Both the position numbers and the translations under genes were made by a program. 40,558 nt of DNA, taken from NCBI GenBank assembly GCA_020048405.1, contig JAIFMP010000102.1:1-40558 (forward strand). The letters are read 5' to 3'. Source of the DNA: Hydrogenophaga sp. Lineage in GTDB: Bacteria > Pseudomonadota > Gammaproteobacteria > Burkholderiales > Burkholderiaceae_C. Of the stretch, positions 18,158-26,490 are shown one piece after another. The stretch's first letter is position 1. Every line of letters begins with the position of its first letter. The notes beneath the pieces are model-generated. The model made no database searches. It saw only the letters and a list, made by a program, of their open reading frames with translations, and was not told where the DNA came from.

Positions 18158-18575
18158 CACACCGATGGACCCGAGCGCCGAAGATTCCATGGCCGATGAC
18201 TGGGCTCAGGCACTTGAGGAGCAAAGCCACAAAGAAGCGGCAGGCAACGGCGCACCGGCCTTTGATACGGCCTCGGATGCGTTTGCCCCACTCACCAAAG
18301 GGGGGGGCACAAACGACATCAACATGGTGCTGGACATACCGGTTCAGTTGTCGGTGGAGTTGGGTCGTACCAAGGTGCCTATTAAGTACATTCTTCAGTT
18401 GGGGCAGGGCTCGGTGGTCGAATTGGACGCGCTGGCCGGTGAACCCATGGATGTACTGGTCAACGGCTACCTGATCGCCCAAGGTGAAGTGGTGGTGGTG
18501 AATGACAAATTCGGTATCCGGTTGACAGACATCGTGACGCCCTCAGAGCGTTTGCGTCGGCTGAGCAAGGGCTGA
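18147..18575 (+). CDS. fliN: Flagellar motor switch protein FliN
   Basis: FliN forms the base of the C ring and docks FliH. It has 142 residues from ATG 18147, with GGAGA just upstream inside fliM. The variable acidic N-terminus is followed by the SpoA domain: DINMVLDIPVQLSVELGRTK, then VVELDALAGEPMDVLVNGYL and EVVVVNDKFGIRLTDIV. A run of eight G (18300-18307) lies in the linker codons. The stop overlaps the fliO start by one base (TGATG). Confidence 0.96.
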   Translation: MTTDTPMDPSAEDSMADDWAQALEEQSHKEAAGNGAPAFDTASDAFAPLTKGGGTNDINMVLDIPVQLSVELGRTKVPIKYILQLGQGSVVELDALAGEPMDVLVNGYLIAQGEVVVVNDKFGIRLTDIVTPSERLRRLSKG

Positions 18576-18883
18576 TGTTCAGCCTTGCTGATGCGTGGCC
18601 GGCCCTCGCGCTTCTGGGGTTGGTGATGTTGCTGCCCTGGTTGGCAGGGCTGCTCAAACGGCGGGGATGGGTGGGCAACAGATCTGGTGCACAACCAGTG
18701 CAGGTGGTGTCGGTGCTGGCTGTGGGGCCACAGCAAAAAGTGGTCACCATAGAAGTGACGTTGGGTGTGCACAAAAAGTGGCTCATCCTGGGAGTAACGG
18801 CACAATCAGTAACCCGCCTAGACAGTCTGGATGCTGGTCAACACACACCCACGAGTGCTACCCATGAAGCCATTGAGAACTGA
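18575..18883 (+). CDS. fliO: Flagellar biosynthesis protein FliO
   Basis: FliO is a small membrane protein that helps assemble the FliP ring of the export gate. It has 102 residues: one N-terminal membrane helix ([20 protein letters not shown]) and a cytoplasmic domain with [20 protein letters not shown] and the family-typical [19 protein letters not shown]. It starts in the stop codon of fliN, and its end overlaps fliP by 20 bases. Confidence 0.9.
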   Translation: MFSLADAWPALALLGLVMLLPWLAGLLKRRGWVGNRSGAQPVQVVSVLAVGPQQKVVTIEVTLGVHKKWLILGVTAQSVTRLDSLDAGQHTPTSATHEAIEN

Positions 18884-19631
18884 ACCCATCGCCAGGCGCC
18901 GCGCAGCCTGCTTGCTCGTGCTGCTGCTCGGTCCTGCAACGGTGTGGGCACAGCAGGGTGGCCAATTGCCGCTGCTGGTGGGGCAAGGCGCTGCCGGTAC
19001 CAGCTATTCGGTGCCCATACAAACGCTGCTGTTCTTCACCTCACTCTCGTTTTTGCCAGCCATTGTGTTGATGATGACGGGGTTCACACGCATCGTCATC
19101 GTTTTGTCCCTGATGCGCCAGGCACTTGGCACCCAATCTGCACCGCCCGCACAGGTCATCGTTGGACTGTCTTTGTTTCTCACGTTTTTTGTGATGAGCC
19201 CGACGCTGGACCGCGTCTACAACGAGGCCTATGTGCCATACACCAAAAATGCCCTGTCGTTTGAACAGGCCGTCGAGGCGGCTCAGGCCCCAATGCGAAG
19301 CTTCATGCTCAAACAGACCCGCCAGTCTGACTTTGAGCTGTTTGCCAAGCTGGCAAAGCTGGGCCCAGATGTCACGCCCGAGGCAGCTCCCTTCCGTGTG
19401 CTGGTGCCAGCTTTTGCCACCAGCGAATTGAAAACCGCTTTCCAGATCGGCTTTCTGATTTTCATCCCGTTTCTGGTCATTGACATGGTGGTGGCGAGCG
19501 TGCTCATGTCGCTCGGCATGATGATGCTGTCACCTGTGCTGGTGGCCCTGCCCTTCAAATTGATGCTGTTTGTGCTGGCCGATGGCTGGAACTTGCTGCT
19601 GGGTTCGTTGGCCGCCAGTTTCGCCACCTGA
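18864..19631 (+). CDS. fliP: Flagellar export gate protein FliP
   Basis: FliP forms, with FliQ and FliR, the helical export gate in the MS ring. It has 255 residues. It begins with a cleavable signal peptide ([20 protein letters not shown]), as in other FliP proteins, then VMMMTGF-type helices ([20 protein letters not shown]), [20 protein letters not shown] and the C-terminal pair [23 protein letters not shown] 18864 is preferred over an upstream ATG at 18831 because it gives a normal signal peptide. Confidence 0.97.
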   Translation: MKPLRTEPIARRRAACLLVLLLGPATVWAQQGGQLPLLVGQGAAGTSYSVPIQTLLFFTSLSFLPAIVLMMTGFTRIVIVLSLMRQALGTQSAPPAQVIVGLSLFLTFFVMSPTLDRVYNEAYVPYTKNALSFEQAVEAAQAPMRSFMLKQTRQSDFELFAKLAKLGPDVTPEAAPFRVLVPAFATSELKTAFQIGFLIFIPFLVIDMVVASVLMSLGMMMLSPVLVALPFKLMLFVLADGWNLLLGSLAASFAT

Positions 19632-19639
19632 GGTCTGAC

Positions 19640-19909
19640 ATGGACACTACAACCGTTTTGACCCTCGCGCAGAATGCGCTTTTTCTCATGTTGATGGTGT
19701 CCGCGCCGATCATGGGCACCGCACTGGTGGTCGGCTTGGTGGTCAGCCTGTTTCAAGCCATCACACAGATCAACGAGGCCACGCTGTCGTTCGTACCCAA
19801 ACTGGTTGCCGCCATCGTGGTGTTTGCCATTGCAGGACCGTGGATGCTGACCACGATGGTCGAGTTCATTCGGCGAACGCTGCTGTCCATCCCCAATTTT
19901 GCAGGCTGA
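19640..19909 (+). CDS. fliQ: Flagellar export gate protein FliQ
   Basis: An 89-residue protein with two membrane helices (LFLMLMVSAPIMGTALVVGL and FVPKLVAAIVVFAIAGPWML) joined by the conserved LFQAITQINEATLSF. It is a subunit of the FliPQR export gate. It begins 8 bases after fliP. Confidence 0.97.
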   Translation: MDTTTVLTLAQNALFLMLMVSAPIMGTALVVGLVVSLFQAITQINEATLSFVPKLVAAIVVFAIAGPWMLTTMVEFIRRTLLSIPNFAG

Positions 19910-19918
19910 GGCCCACCG

Positions 19919-20686
19919 GTGATTGGCTTCACTGAAGCGCAGATCATGGCTTGGGTCACTCCCGTGTTCTGGCCGTTTTTGAGGATTCTCGCGCTGTTCA
20001 GCAGTGCCCCGATACTCTCAGCCCGTTCATTGAGCGCACGCACGCGTGTGGCGCTGGCCTTCTTTATTGCCTTGTGTGCCCAACCCGCATTGGTAGACCA
20101 GCCAGTGATCTCACTCAATGACCCCCTTGCGCTGGCTGTGGCCACTCAGCAAGTTGTGGTTGGCCTCGCCATTGGTCTGGCGGCGCGCATAGTGTTTTCG
20201 GCGGTGGAGCTGGCTGGTGAGGTGATCGGCCTGCAGATGGGTCTGAACTTTGCAGGCTTCTTCGACCCCGCCACCAGTTCGCAATCCAGCACGGTCGGCC
20301 GCTTTTTTGGCAACACCACCATGTTGCTCTTTGTGGTGACCAATGGTCACTTGCTGCTGATTCAAACGGTGGTGGCCAGTTTTGACACATTTCCGCTGGG
20401 TCAGGGCTTTTTACAGCAATTGACGGCGATGAAGCTGCACGAACTGGGAGCGCTGATGTTCAGTTACGGCTTGTGGATAGCACTTCCAATGGTAGGGATT
20501 CTGATGTTTGTGAACATCGTGCTCGGCTTCATGTCCAGGGTGGCACCACAGATGAACGTGTTTGCCATTGGCTTCCCACTCACGCTCTCCGCAGGACTGC
20601 TGGGGATGGCCGTCACTGTTCCAATGCTGGAGCAGCCGATGTTGAACCTGATGAAAGTGGTCGCTACGCTGTTCGTGGGTGGCTGA
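19919..20686 (+). CDS. fliR: Flagellar export gate protein FliR
   Basis: This is the 255-residue last gene of the operon, starting at GTG 19919. It has about six membrane helices. Recognisable family segments are FLRILALFSSAPILSARSLS, LAGEVIGLQMGLNFAGFFDP and VAPQMNVFAIGFPLTLSAGL. It completes the FliPQR gate. flhB and flhA, often nearby, are not in the window. It faces the response regulator gene across 19 bases with no visible terminator. Confidence 0.97.
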   Translation: MIGFTEAQIMAWVTPVFWPFLRILALFSSAPILSARSLSARTRVALAFFIALCAQPALVDQPVISLNDPLALAVATQQVVVGLAIGLAARIVFSAVELAGEVIGLQMGLNFAGFFDPATSSQSSTVGRFFGNTTMLLFVVTNGHLLLIQTVVASFDTFPLGQGFLQQLTAMKLHELGALMFSYGLWIALPMVGILMFVNIVLGFMSRVAPQMNVFAIGFPLTLSAGLLGMAVTVPMLEQPMLNLMKVVATLFVGG

Positions 20687-20705
20687 AGCAGGCAGGGAGC
20701 CGCGT

Positions 20706-21335
20706 TCAGATCAAACCGTGGTGTATGGCGTAAGCTGTGAGCTCTGCGTTGTTGGTGAGGTTGAGCTTCTGCAACACCCTGGCGCGGTACACACTGACGG
20801 TTTTCGGGCTCAGCATCAATTCCTCCGCAATCTCGGACAACTTGTGCCCTGCGGCCATTTTTTGGAGCGTCTGCAGCTCACGCTCTGACAAAGCCGCGTG
20901 CGGATCTTCGACTTCCGGCGAAACAAGACTGTCAACAAGCTTTTGCGCCACTTCCGGAGTCACAAATTTGCGGCCTTGCATCAATGTCCGGATTGCGTTG
21001 ATCAGTTCCGCGGGTTCAGCTGCCTTGTTCAGATACCCCATGGCACCCGCTCGAAGACAGCGGATGGCGTACTGGTCTTCCGCATACATTGAAACCACCA
21101 AGGTCTTCACTTTTGAGCCTTCGTCTTTCAAGGCAGCCAGCACCTCCAGCCCCCCCCTGCCCGGCAAATTGAGATCCTGCACCAGGACGTCACAAGGCAC
21201 CTCGCGCAAAACCTGACGCAACTCTGAGTAACTTCCGGCCTCCCCTACCACGCGAATGTCAACCGCCTCCGAAATGGCATCCTTAATTCCACGACGCACC
21301 ATGGCATGGTCGTCGCACAGCACCACATTGATCAT
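20706..21335 (-). CDS. NarL/FixJ-type response regulator
   Basis: A 209-residue two-domain regulator. The receiver (about 1-120) has the acidic pair in VVLCDDHAMVRRGIKDA and the phosphorylation site Asp54 in LVQDLNLPGRGGLEVL, with the switch Lys in YLNKAAEPAELINAI. The C-terminal LuxR-type helix-turn-helix carries LSERELQTLQKMAAGHKLSE and LMLSPKTVSVYRARVLQKLN. The start codon overlaps the end of the kinase gene by four bases (ATGA), so the two are one operon and a cognate pair. The target genes are unknown; position between flagellar and chemotaxis blocks makes motility genes plausible. Confidence 0.93.
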   Translation of the reverse strand: MINVVLCDDHAMVRRGIKDAISEAVDIRVVGEAGSYSELRQVLREVPCDVLVQDLNLPGRGGLEVLAALKDEGSKVKTLVVSMYAEDQYAIRCLRAGAMGYLNKAAEPAELINAIRTLMQGRKFVTPEVAQKLVDSLVSPEVEDPHAALSERELQTLQKMAAGHKLSEIAEELMLSPKTVSVYRARVLQKLNLTNNAELTAYAIHHGLI

Positions 21336-22426
21336 TCGGACTCCTCTGGCAGTTCCGCCAACAATTGCCCGTCCAGCGGCACGGACAAGGTCACTGACAC
21401 TCCGGCACCCTGATCACTGACGTCCAACCAACCGCCCACAGACTGTGCACGCTCACGCAAACCCAGCAACCCAAAAGAAGAATCTTTCTGGAGTGCCTTG
21501 TGCGCCAGCCCTCGGCCATTGTCTGTCACCTCGACAGTCAAGATACCCTCTTGGTCACTGACATCAACCAGCACTCGGGTGGCATTCGCGTGTTTGACCA
21601 CATTGGTCAAACCCTCACGAACCACACTGAACGCCACCGTTTGGACCTCGGGTGCCAGTTCCAGCGTTTCCTTGTCGCACCTGAAAACCACTTCGGCCCC
21701 TGTCCTTTTCTGAAAGGTGTTCACCAACCATTGAAGCGCTGGCACCAGTCCCTCATCGAGAATGGCCGGACGCAAACTCAACATGATCCGCTGGCTTGCT
21801 TCCAGGGCTTGCTGCAACGTGACCGTGGCTTGTTGAACACGGTCGGTCACTTCAGGGTCCGTGGTTCGGCGCGCGATCCAAGCCAAGTCAAACTTCACTG
21901 CAGCCAGCGCCCCCCCAATGTCGTCGTGGATTTCACGCGACACGGCTGTTCGCTCTTCATCGATACGGGCATGCAACTGCTGGGTCAGCCGCAACAACTG
22001 GTTGCGAGAGACAATCAACGCCGCATCGGCTTGCAGCTTTGCCTGACGGGCTTCCCAAACCTCCAGCAGCCGCTGCAGCACATTGCCCAGCCGGTGGACA
22101 TCCTCCTTGAAAACGCATTCACTTACTCCGCTGCGCATCACATCCACAGATTCAGCCTCACCCATTTCCTGGAGCGAAAGAATCACAAATGGAATCGGGT
22201 TATCGCCATGTTCGAGCAAGTTCCACGCATCGACACCCGTTCCACCTGTCACGTTGTAGTCCGACAGATACACGTCCAGCGCATCACCTGCCGCAGCCTG
22301 GAAATGGGCCAAGGTAGTGACCTCGGCCACCTCTACTTCATCGAAATCCCGCGAGAGAAATTCACCCACCCAGTGGGCGGGAGATGCCGCTCCGCGGAGG
22401 TAAAGTGCTTTCAGTGATCGACCCAT
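21332..22426 (-). CDS. NarX/DegS-type sensor histidine kinase with an N-terminal receiver-like domain
   Basis: A soluble kinase of 364 residues from ATG 22426; further upstream codons are not supported. Residues 5-120 resemble a receiver domain. It has LSDYNVTGGTGVDAWNLL around Asp56 and a Lys in CVFKEDVHRLGNVL, but the N-terminal acidic pair is missing (LKALYLRG). A helix leads into the HisKA_3 dimerisation domain with the phosphate-accepting His167 in AVSREIHDDIGGALAAVKFD. The ATPase domain has VVREGLTNVVKHANATRV, VTDNGRGL and FGLLGLRERAQSVGG. There is no membrane segment, so the input is cytoplasmic. It is divergent from the chemotaxis genes. Confidence 0.93.
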   Translation of the reverse strand: MGRSLKALYLRGAASPAHWVGEFLSRDFDEVEVAEVTTLAHFQAAAGDALDVYLSDYNVTGGTGVDAWNLLEHGDNPIPFVILSLQEMGEAESVDVMRSGVSECVFKEDVHRLGNVLQRLLEVWEARQAKLQADAALIVSRNQLLRLTQQLHARIDEERTAVSREIHDDIGGALAAVKFDLAWIARRTTDPEVTDRVQQATVTLQQALEASQRIMLSLRPAILDEGLVPALQWLVNTFQKRTGAEVVFRCDKETLELAPEVQTVAFSVVREGLTNVVKHANATRVLVDVSDQEGILTVEVTDNGRGLAHKALQKDSSFGLLGLRERAQSVGGWLDVSDQGAGVSVTLSVPLDGQLLAELPEESE

Positions 22427-22459
22427 GAAAAAAGCCCTGTATTCTCGGCATAACCCATT

Positions 22460-22488
22460 TTGCAAACTTTTCTGCCCCTTAGTATTGT
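22460..22488 (+). promoter_or_regulatory. Possible housekeeping-type promoter for the chemotaxis genes
   Basis: TTGCAA (22460-22465), 17 bases, TATTGT (22483-22488): each box has four of six consensus bases with ideal spacing. It lies in the divergent region before the CheZ-like gene. No sigma-28 pattern is visible here. Confidence 0.3.
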
Positions 22489-22616
22489 CACAGCAGGAAA
22501 AGATGCATGTTTTTCTTTCTGATTTCATCTATACAAACTGCTTTTTTGCGCAAAAATCGCAGATGACAGTGCTTGCACTTTCCGCTGTACACGTCTTGAC
22601 CCAGAAAAACCTGCCC

Positions 22617-23048
22617 ATGCTGAAGACCCAACCCAAGGTTGCCTTGTCCGTCGCGGCGGTGGCTGACCTGCAAGACTCATTGCTGGTGGTGATGAACGAC
22701 TTGCAGCGGTTGGGCGGACTTTTGGATCACGCCACCGAAAACCTGATGGATCGGTTCAGCGCGGCCAACCAAGCACTGTCTCACATGGGCCAAGATGGCC
22801 CGCACGAACTGCCCACTGTGCGCAACGCGTTGCAGTTGGCGGTCACGGAGTTGCAGTTTCATGACATGGCGTCACAGTTGCTCGTTCACACCGACAAAAT
22901 TCTGAAAGCCTGCGCCTACAAACTGGCCGAAGAAGCCATGGGACTGGACGACGACGAAGAACGCGGGGCCGGCATAGAGGTTGTGCCCCCTAAACCCAAC
23001 CCCGTCACGCAAAGCGAGATGGACGCTGGCTCGATAGAGTTGTTCTGA
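22617..23048 (+). CDS. Short CheZ-like protein, possible CheY-P phosphatase
   Basis: The gene encodes 143 residues from ATG 22617 (in-frame ATGs at 22563 and 22503 are alternatives; none has a strong ribosome site at normal distance). The protein is helical and about two thirds the length of CheZ. Residues 79-88 read LQFHDMASQL. These align with the CheZ active-site stretch in which an Asp and a Gln four residues later act on CheY-P; here they are Asp83 and Gln87. The protein ends in AGSIELF, close to the SVDLF end of CheD in the same cluster. Being the first gene before cheY and cheA supports a signalling role. I did not recognise a named family, so the function is inferred from motif and place. 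Confidence 0.65.
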   Translation: MLKTQPKVALSVAAVADLQDSLLVVMNDLQRLGGLLDHATENLMDRFSAANQALSHMGQDGPHELPTVRNALQLAVTELQFHDMASQLLVHTDKILKACAYKLAEEAMGLDDDEERGAGIEVVPPKPNPVTQSEMDAGSIELF

Positions 23049-23093
23049 TCCAGCCACTCAACCCATCAACGCAGGTACCCGGAGCTCTTTTCT

Positions 23094-23456
23094 ATGCATT
23101 CAATTCTGGCTGTGGACGATTCGGCCTCCATGCGAAAAATGGTTTCTTTCACGCTCACTGGCGCGGGCTTCAACGTGGTTGAAGCAGTTGACGGGCAAGA
23201 TGCCTTTGAGAAGGCACAAACACAATCTTTTGATCTGGTGCTGACCGACCAGAACATGCCCAGAATGGATGGCCTGGGCCTGACCAAAATGCTGCGGGAG
23301 CATCCAAACTTCAAAAGCACTCCCATCCTGATTCTGACCACAGAGTCCAGTGACCAAATGAAGCAGGCTGGCCGGGCAGCGGGAGCAACAGGTTGGTTGG
23401 TCAAGCCGTTTGACCCCAATCGTTTGATCGAGATCATCCAAAAAGTCATTCGCTGA
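23094..23456 (+). CDS. cheY: Chemotaxis response regulator CheY
   Basis: A single-domain receiver of 120 residues that, when phosphorylated by CheA, binds FliM. The acidic pair is in LAVDDSASMRKMV (Asp8, Asp9), the phosphorylation site is Asp52 in LVLTDQNMPRMDG, Thr83 follows ILILTTESS, and Lys104 is in WLVKPFDPN. The start has CGGAG about 11 bases upstream. It is 38 bases before cheA. Confidence 0.95.
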   Translation: MHSILAVDDSASMRKMVSFTLTGAGFNVVEAVDGQDAFEKAQTQSFDLVLTDQNMPRMDGLGLTKMLREHPNFKSTPILILTTESSDQMKQAGRAAGATGWLVKPFDPNRLIEIIQKVIR

Positions 23457-23494
23457 CCGTTTAATCGGACAGTCATATTCATCAGGCGGTTTAT

Positions 23495-25621
23495 ATGGGG
23501 CCATCCATGCAAGACAACCACAGCTCTGGCGGTTCAATCGATCTTTCCCAGTTCTACGAAATCTTCTTCGAAGAAGCAGGGGAAAACCTTGACCAGATGG
23601 AGCAGATGCTCCTGGATCTCGACCTTGAAACAGCCGACGACGAAGAATTGAACGCCGTTTTCCGGTGTGCACATTCCATCAAGGGTGGAGCAGCCACATT
23701 CGGCTTTGCGGACGTGGCTGAGTTGACGCACCAGATGGAATCGTTGCTGGATAAACTGCGTCGGCACGAACTGCAGCCCAACGCTGCCATGGTCGATGTG
23801 TTGTTGGAGTCGTCGGATGCATTGCGCGGTTTGCTAGCCCGTCATCAGGGCTCTGACGCTGCTGCGCCAGAAACCAGCGGCCTGGTAGAGCGGATAAGGG
23901 TTTTGGCCTCGGGACAGGCCCCGGTTGCCACTGCGCCCAAACCCGCACCGGCACCGGCGCCGGCGCCCGCAGCTGCCCCAGTGGCAGTGGCCGCTGCAAC
24001 AGCGGCCAAAACCAACGGCGGGCAACGCAGGCTCGAAATCCACGTGGGCCCGCTGGACCACCCCGAGCAAGCCGATGCCATCGTGGATCTGTTCCGCGAC
24101 ATCAATGGCCTGGGGACAATTCAGCCCCAGCCAACCGACGAAGCAACCAAACGCGTTTTTGCCGTAGAGACCACTTCCAGCGACGGTGACCTGATCGATC
24201 TGTTTGCCTTCCATGTCGCAAAAGAAAACATCGTGATCGTCGATCTGGAAGCTGCGCCGTCGGCGCGTGCCACCTTGAAGCAAGATGCGGGTTTTGGGCT
24301 TTTTGACGACATGCCTCCCGCCGAAGCGGCACAGGCCCCTGCCCCGGCACCCGTGACGGCAGCCGCACCGGTCCAGGCTGAACCTTCGCCCGCGTCGAAG
24401 CCTGCGGCAGCGAGCGCCAAAGCCGAAGCCAAACCTGCCGCACAAGCTGCCCAACTGGAATCTTCCACGCTGCGGGTCTCTGTCAGCAAGGTAGATCAGC
24501 TGATCAACCTGGTGGGTGAACTGGTGATCACACAGGCCATGTTGGCCCAGAACAGCCGTACGTTGGACCCAGTGATGAACCAGCAACTGCTGGCGGGTCT
24601 GGCTGACCTTGACCGCAACACACGGGATTTGCAAGAGTCGGTGATGTCAATCCGCATGATCCCCATGTCGGTGGTATTCAGCCGATTCCCTCGAATGCTG
24701 CGGGATCTGGCTGGCAAACTCGGCAAGAAGGTGGAGCTCATCACACACGGTGAGGCCACTGAGTTGGACAAAGGTCTGATCGAAAAAATCACCGACCCCC
24801 TCACCCACTTGATACGCAACAGTTGCGATCACGGCATCGAAATGCCGGACGTGCGGGTGGCCAAGGGCAAATCCGAACACGGTACCGTTACGTTGTCGGC
24901 ATCGCACCAAGGCGGCTCCATCCTGATCGAAGTCAAAGACGACGGGCGCGGGCTCAACAAAGAAAAGTTGATTGCCAAAGCGCGCGAAAAAGGCATTGAT
25001 GTCGCAGACAACATCACCGATGCAGAAGCATGGATGCTGATCTTCGCGCCCGGCTTCTCGACAGCTGAAGTCGTGACCGACGTTTCAGGCCGCGGCGTGG
25101 GCATGGATGTTGTTAAGAAAAACATCGCAGCGCTCAACGGCACGGTTGAAATTGAATCCCGTGAAGGCATTGGCATGAAAGTGATTGTTCGCTTGCCATT
25201 GACGCTGGCCATCATGGACGGGATGTCGGTACGCGTCAGCAACGAGGTGTACATCCTGCCGCTGTCCTCGGTGGTTGAATCCTTCCAAGTCAAACCCGAC
25301 GAAATCAACACCGTGGCCCAGGGTGCACAGCTCGTGAAGGTGCGTGACGAGTACATGCCTGTGATCGAACTCGAACGGGTGTTCGAGGTGCCACGCCAAG
25401 AGTATGCCAATGCCAACAGCATCATGGTGGTCATTGAGGCCGAAGGCTCGCGCGTGGCGGTGATGGTCGACGAATTGCTGGGACAGCAACAGGTGGTGAT
25501 CAAAAACCTCGAGAGCAACTACCGCAAGGTGCCCAACGTTTCTGGGGCCACCATCTTGGGTGATGGCAAGGTAGCGCTGATCCTCGACACCAGTGGCCTC
25601 ATTCGGCGCTCACGTCACTGA
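23495..25621 (+). CDS. cheA: Chemotaxis histidine kinase CheA
   Basis: CheA passes phosphate from its P1 histidine to CheY and CheB under control of receptors. It has 708 residues, or 704 if ATG 23507 is used. The P1 domain has His60 in CAHSIKGGAATFGFA. A proline/alanine-rich linker (about 145-175) leads to a P2-like region (about 180-270) and a second such linker (285-320). The P3 dimerisation domain begins at STLRVSVSKVDQLINLVGEL. The P4 ATPase has the N box LIRNSCDHGIE (about 437), DDGRG (about 481) and SGRGVGMDVV (about 530). P5, the CheW-like domain, runs from MSVRVSNEVYILPLSSVVES to the end. The usual cheW and receptor genes do not follow; cheR does, 14 bases later. Confidence 0.97.
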   Translation: MGPSMQDNHSSGGSIDLSQFYEIFFEEAGENLDQMEQMLLDLDLETADDEELNAVFRCAHSIKGGAATFGFADVAELTHQMESLLDKLRRHELQPNAAMVDVLLESSDALRGLLARHQGSDAAAPETSGLVERIRVLASGQAPVATAPKPAPAPAPAPAAAPVAVAAATAAKTNGGQRRLEIHVGPLDHPEQADAIVDLFRDINGLGTIQPQPTDEATKRVFAVETTSSDGDLIDLFAFHVAKENIVIVDLEAAPSARATLKQDAGFGLFDDMPPAEAAQAPAPAPVTAAAPVQAEPSPASKPAAASAKAEAKPAAQAAQLESSTLRVSVSKVDQLINLVGELVITQAMLAQNSRTLDPVMNQQLLAGLADLDRNTRDLQESVMSIRMIPMSVVFSRFPRMLRDLAGKLGKKVELITHGEATELDKGLIEKITDPLTHLIRNSCDHGIEMPDVRVAKGKSEHGTVTLSASHQGGSILIEVKDDGRGLNKEKLIAKAREKGIDVADNITDAEAWMLIFAPGFSTAEVVTDVSGRGVGMDVVKKNIAALNGTVEIESREGIGMKVIVRLPLTLAIMDGMSVRVSNEVYILPLSSVVESFQVKPDEINTVAQGAQLVKVRDEYMPVIELERVFEVPRQEYANANSIMVVIEAEGSRVAVMVDELLGQQQVVIKNLESNYRKVPNVSGATILGDGKVALILDTSGLIRRSRH

Positions 25622-25635
25622 CCGCCAACGTCCTC

Positions 25636-26490
25636 ATGAACAAGAACGGCCCCGCCAACGACGACAACGGACCGCTTGCGCAAGGGCGTGAATTCATCTG
25701 GAGCGACCAGGACTTTGCCCGCATCAAGGCTCTGATTTACCAGCGTGCTGGGATCAGCCTGCACGATGGCAAACATGCAATGGTGTACAGCCGCATTTCG
25801 CGTCGGCTGCGTGACACCGGGCACGAAAGCTTCAAGTCATACCTAGACTGGCTTGAAAAGCACGATGGTGCCGAGTGGCAAGAGTTCATCAACGCCCTGA
25901 CCACCAATCTGACAGCCTTCTTCCGGGAGCAGCACCACTTTGGCATCTTGGCGGATCGTCTGAAGAAAATGGGTCCAGGCAGCTCCCCTCGTATTTGGTG
26001 CAGCGCAGCTTCCACAGGTGAAGAGCCCTACTCCATTGCCATGACAGTCTTGGACAACCTGGGGCCCAGCGCCTCCTACACCCTGCAATGCAGCGACATC
26101 GACACCAAGGTGCTGTCAACCGCTGCTGCGGGTGTTTACAAAGCTGAGAACGTCAAAGGGCTGGATAACGAGCATTTGCGCAAGTATTTTCTCAAGGGCA
26201 AAGGCAGCAACGGTGGTTACGTCCGGGTGCGGGGTGAGTTGCAGAAACACATTGAGTTTTTCACCGTCAACCTCATTCAGGACAACTGGCCCTTTCGGGA
26301 ACCGTTCGACATGGTTTTCTGCCGAAACGTCATGATTTACTTTGACGCGGCCACGCAGCGCCGCGTGCTGGAGCGCATCCACCGCAACATGAAGCCGGGC
26401 GGCTTGCTGTTTGTGGGTCATGCTGAAAACTTCACCGACGCCAAAACCCTGTTCACCTTGCGTGGAAAGACGGTTTATGAACGTGTTTAA
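25636..26490 (+). CDS. cheR: Chemotaxis receptor methyltransferase CheR
   Basis: CheR methylates glutamates of chemoreceptors using SAM. It has 284 residues. The N-terminal helical domain includes RAGISLHDGKHAMVYSRISR, and the SAM site is IWCSAASTGEEPYSIAM (about residues 120-136). Further conserved parts are LQCSDIDTKVLSTAAAGVY and MVFCRNVMIYFD. It ends in GGLLFVGHAENFTD plus the terminal segment. There is no C-terminal TPR fusion. It overlaps cheD by 14 bases. Confidence 0.96.
   Translation: MNKNGPANDDNGPLAQGREFIWSDQDFARIKALIYQRAGISLHDGKHAMVYSRISRRLRDTGHESFKSYLDWLEKHDGAEWQEFINALTTNLTAFFREQHHFGILADRLKKMGPGSSPRIWCSAASTGEEPYSIAMTVLDNLGPSASYTLQCSDIDTKVLSTAAAGVYKAENVKGLDNEHLRKYFLKGKGSNGGYVRVRGELQKHIEFFTVNLIQDNWPFREPFDMVFCRNVMIYFDAATQRRVLERIHRNMKPGGLLFVGHAENFTDAKTLFTLRGKTVYERV

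Noticed and set aside
21500-22417. Plus-strand open frame of 305 codons
   Set aside because: It is antisense to the histidine kinase, whose catalytic motifs are intact; no ribosome site or known domain.
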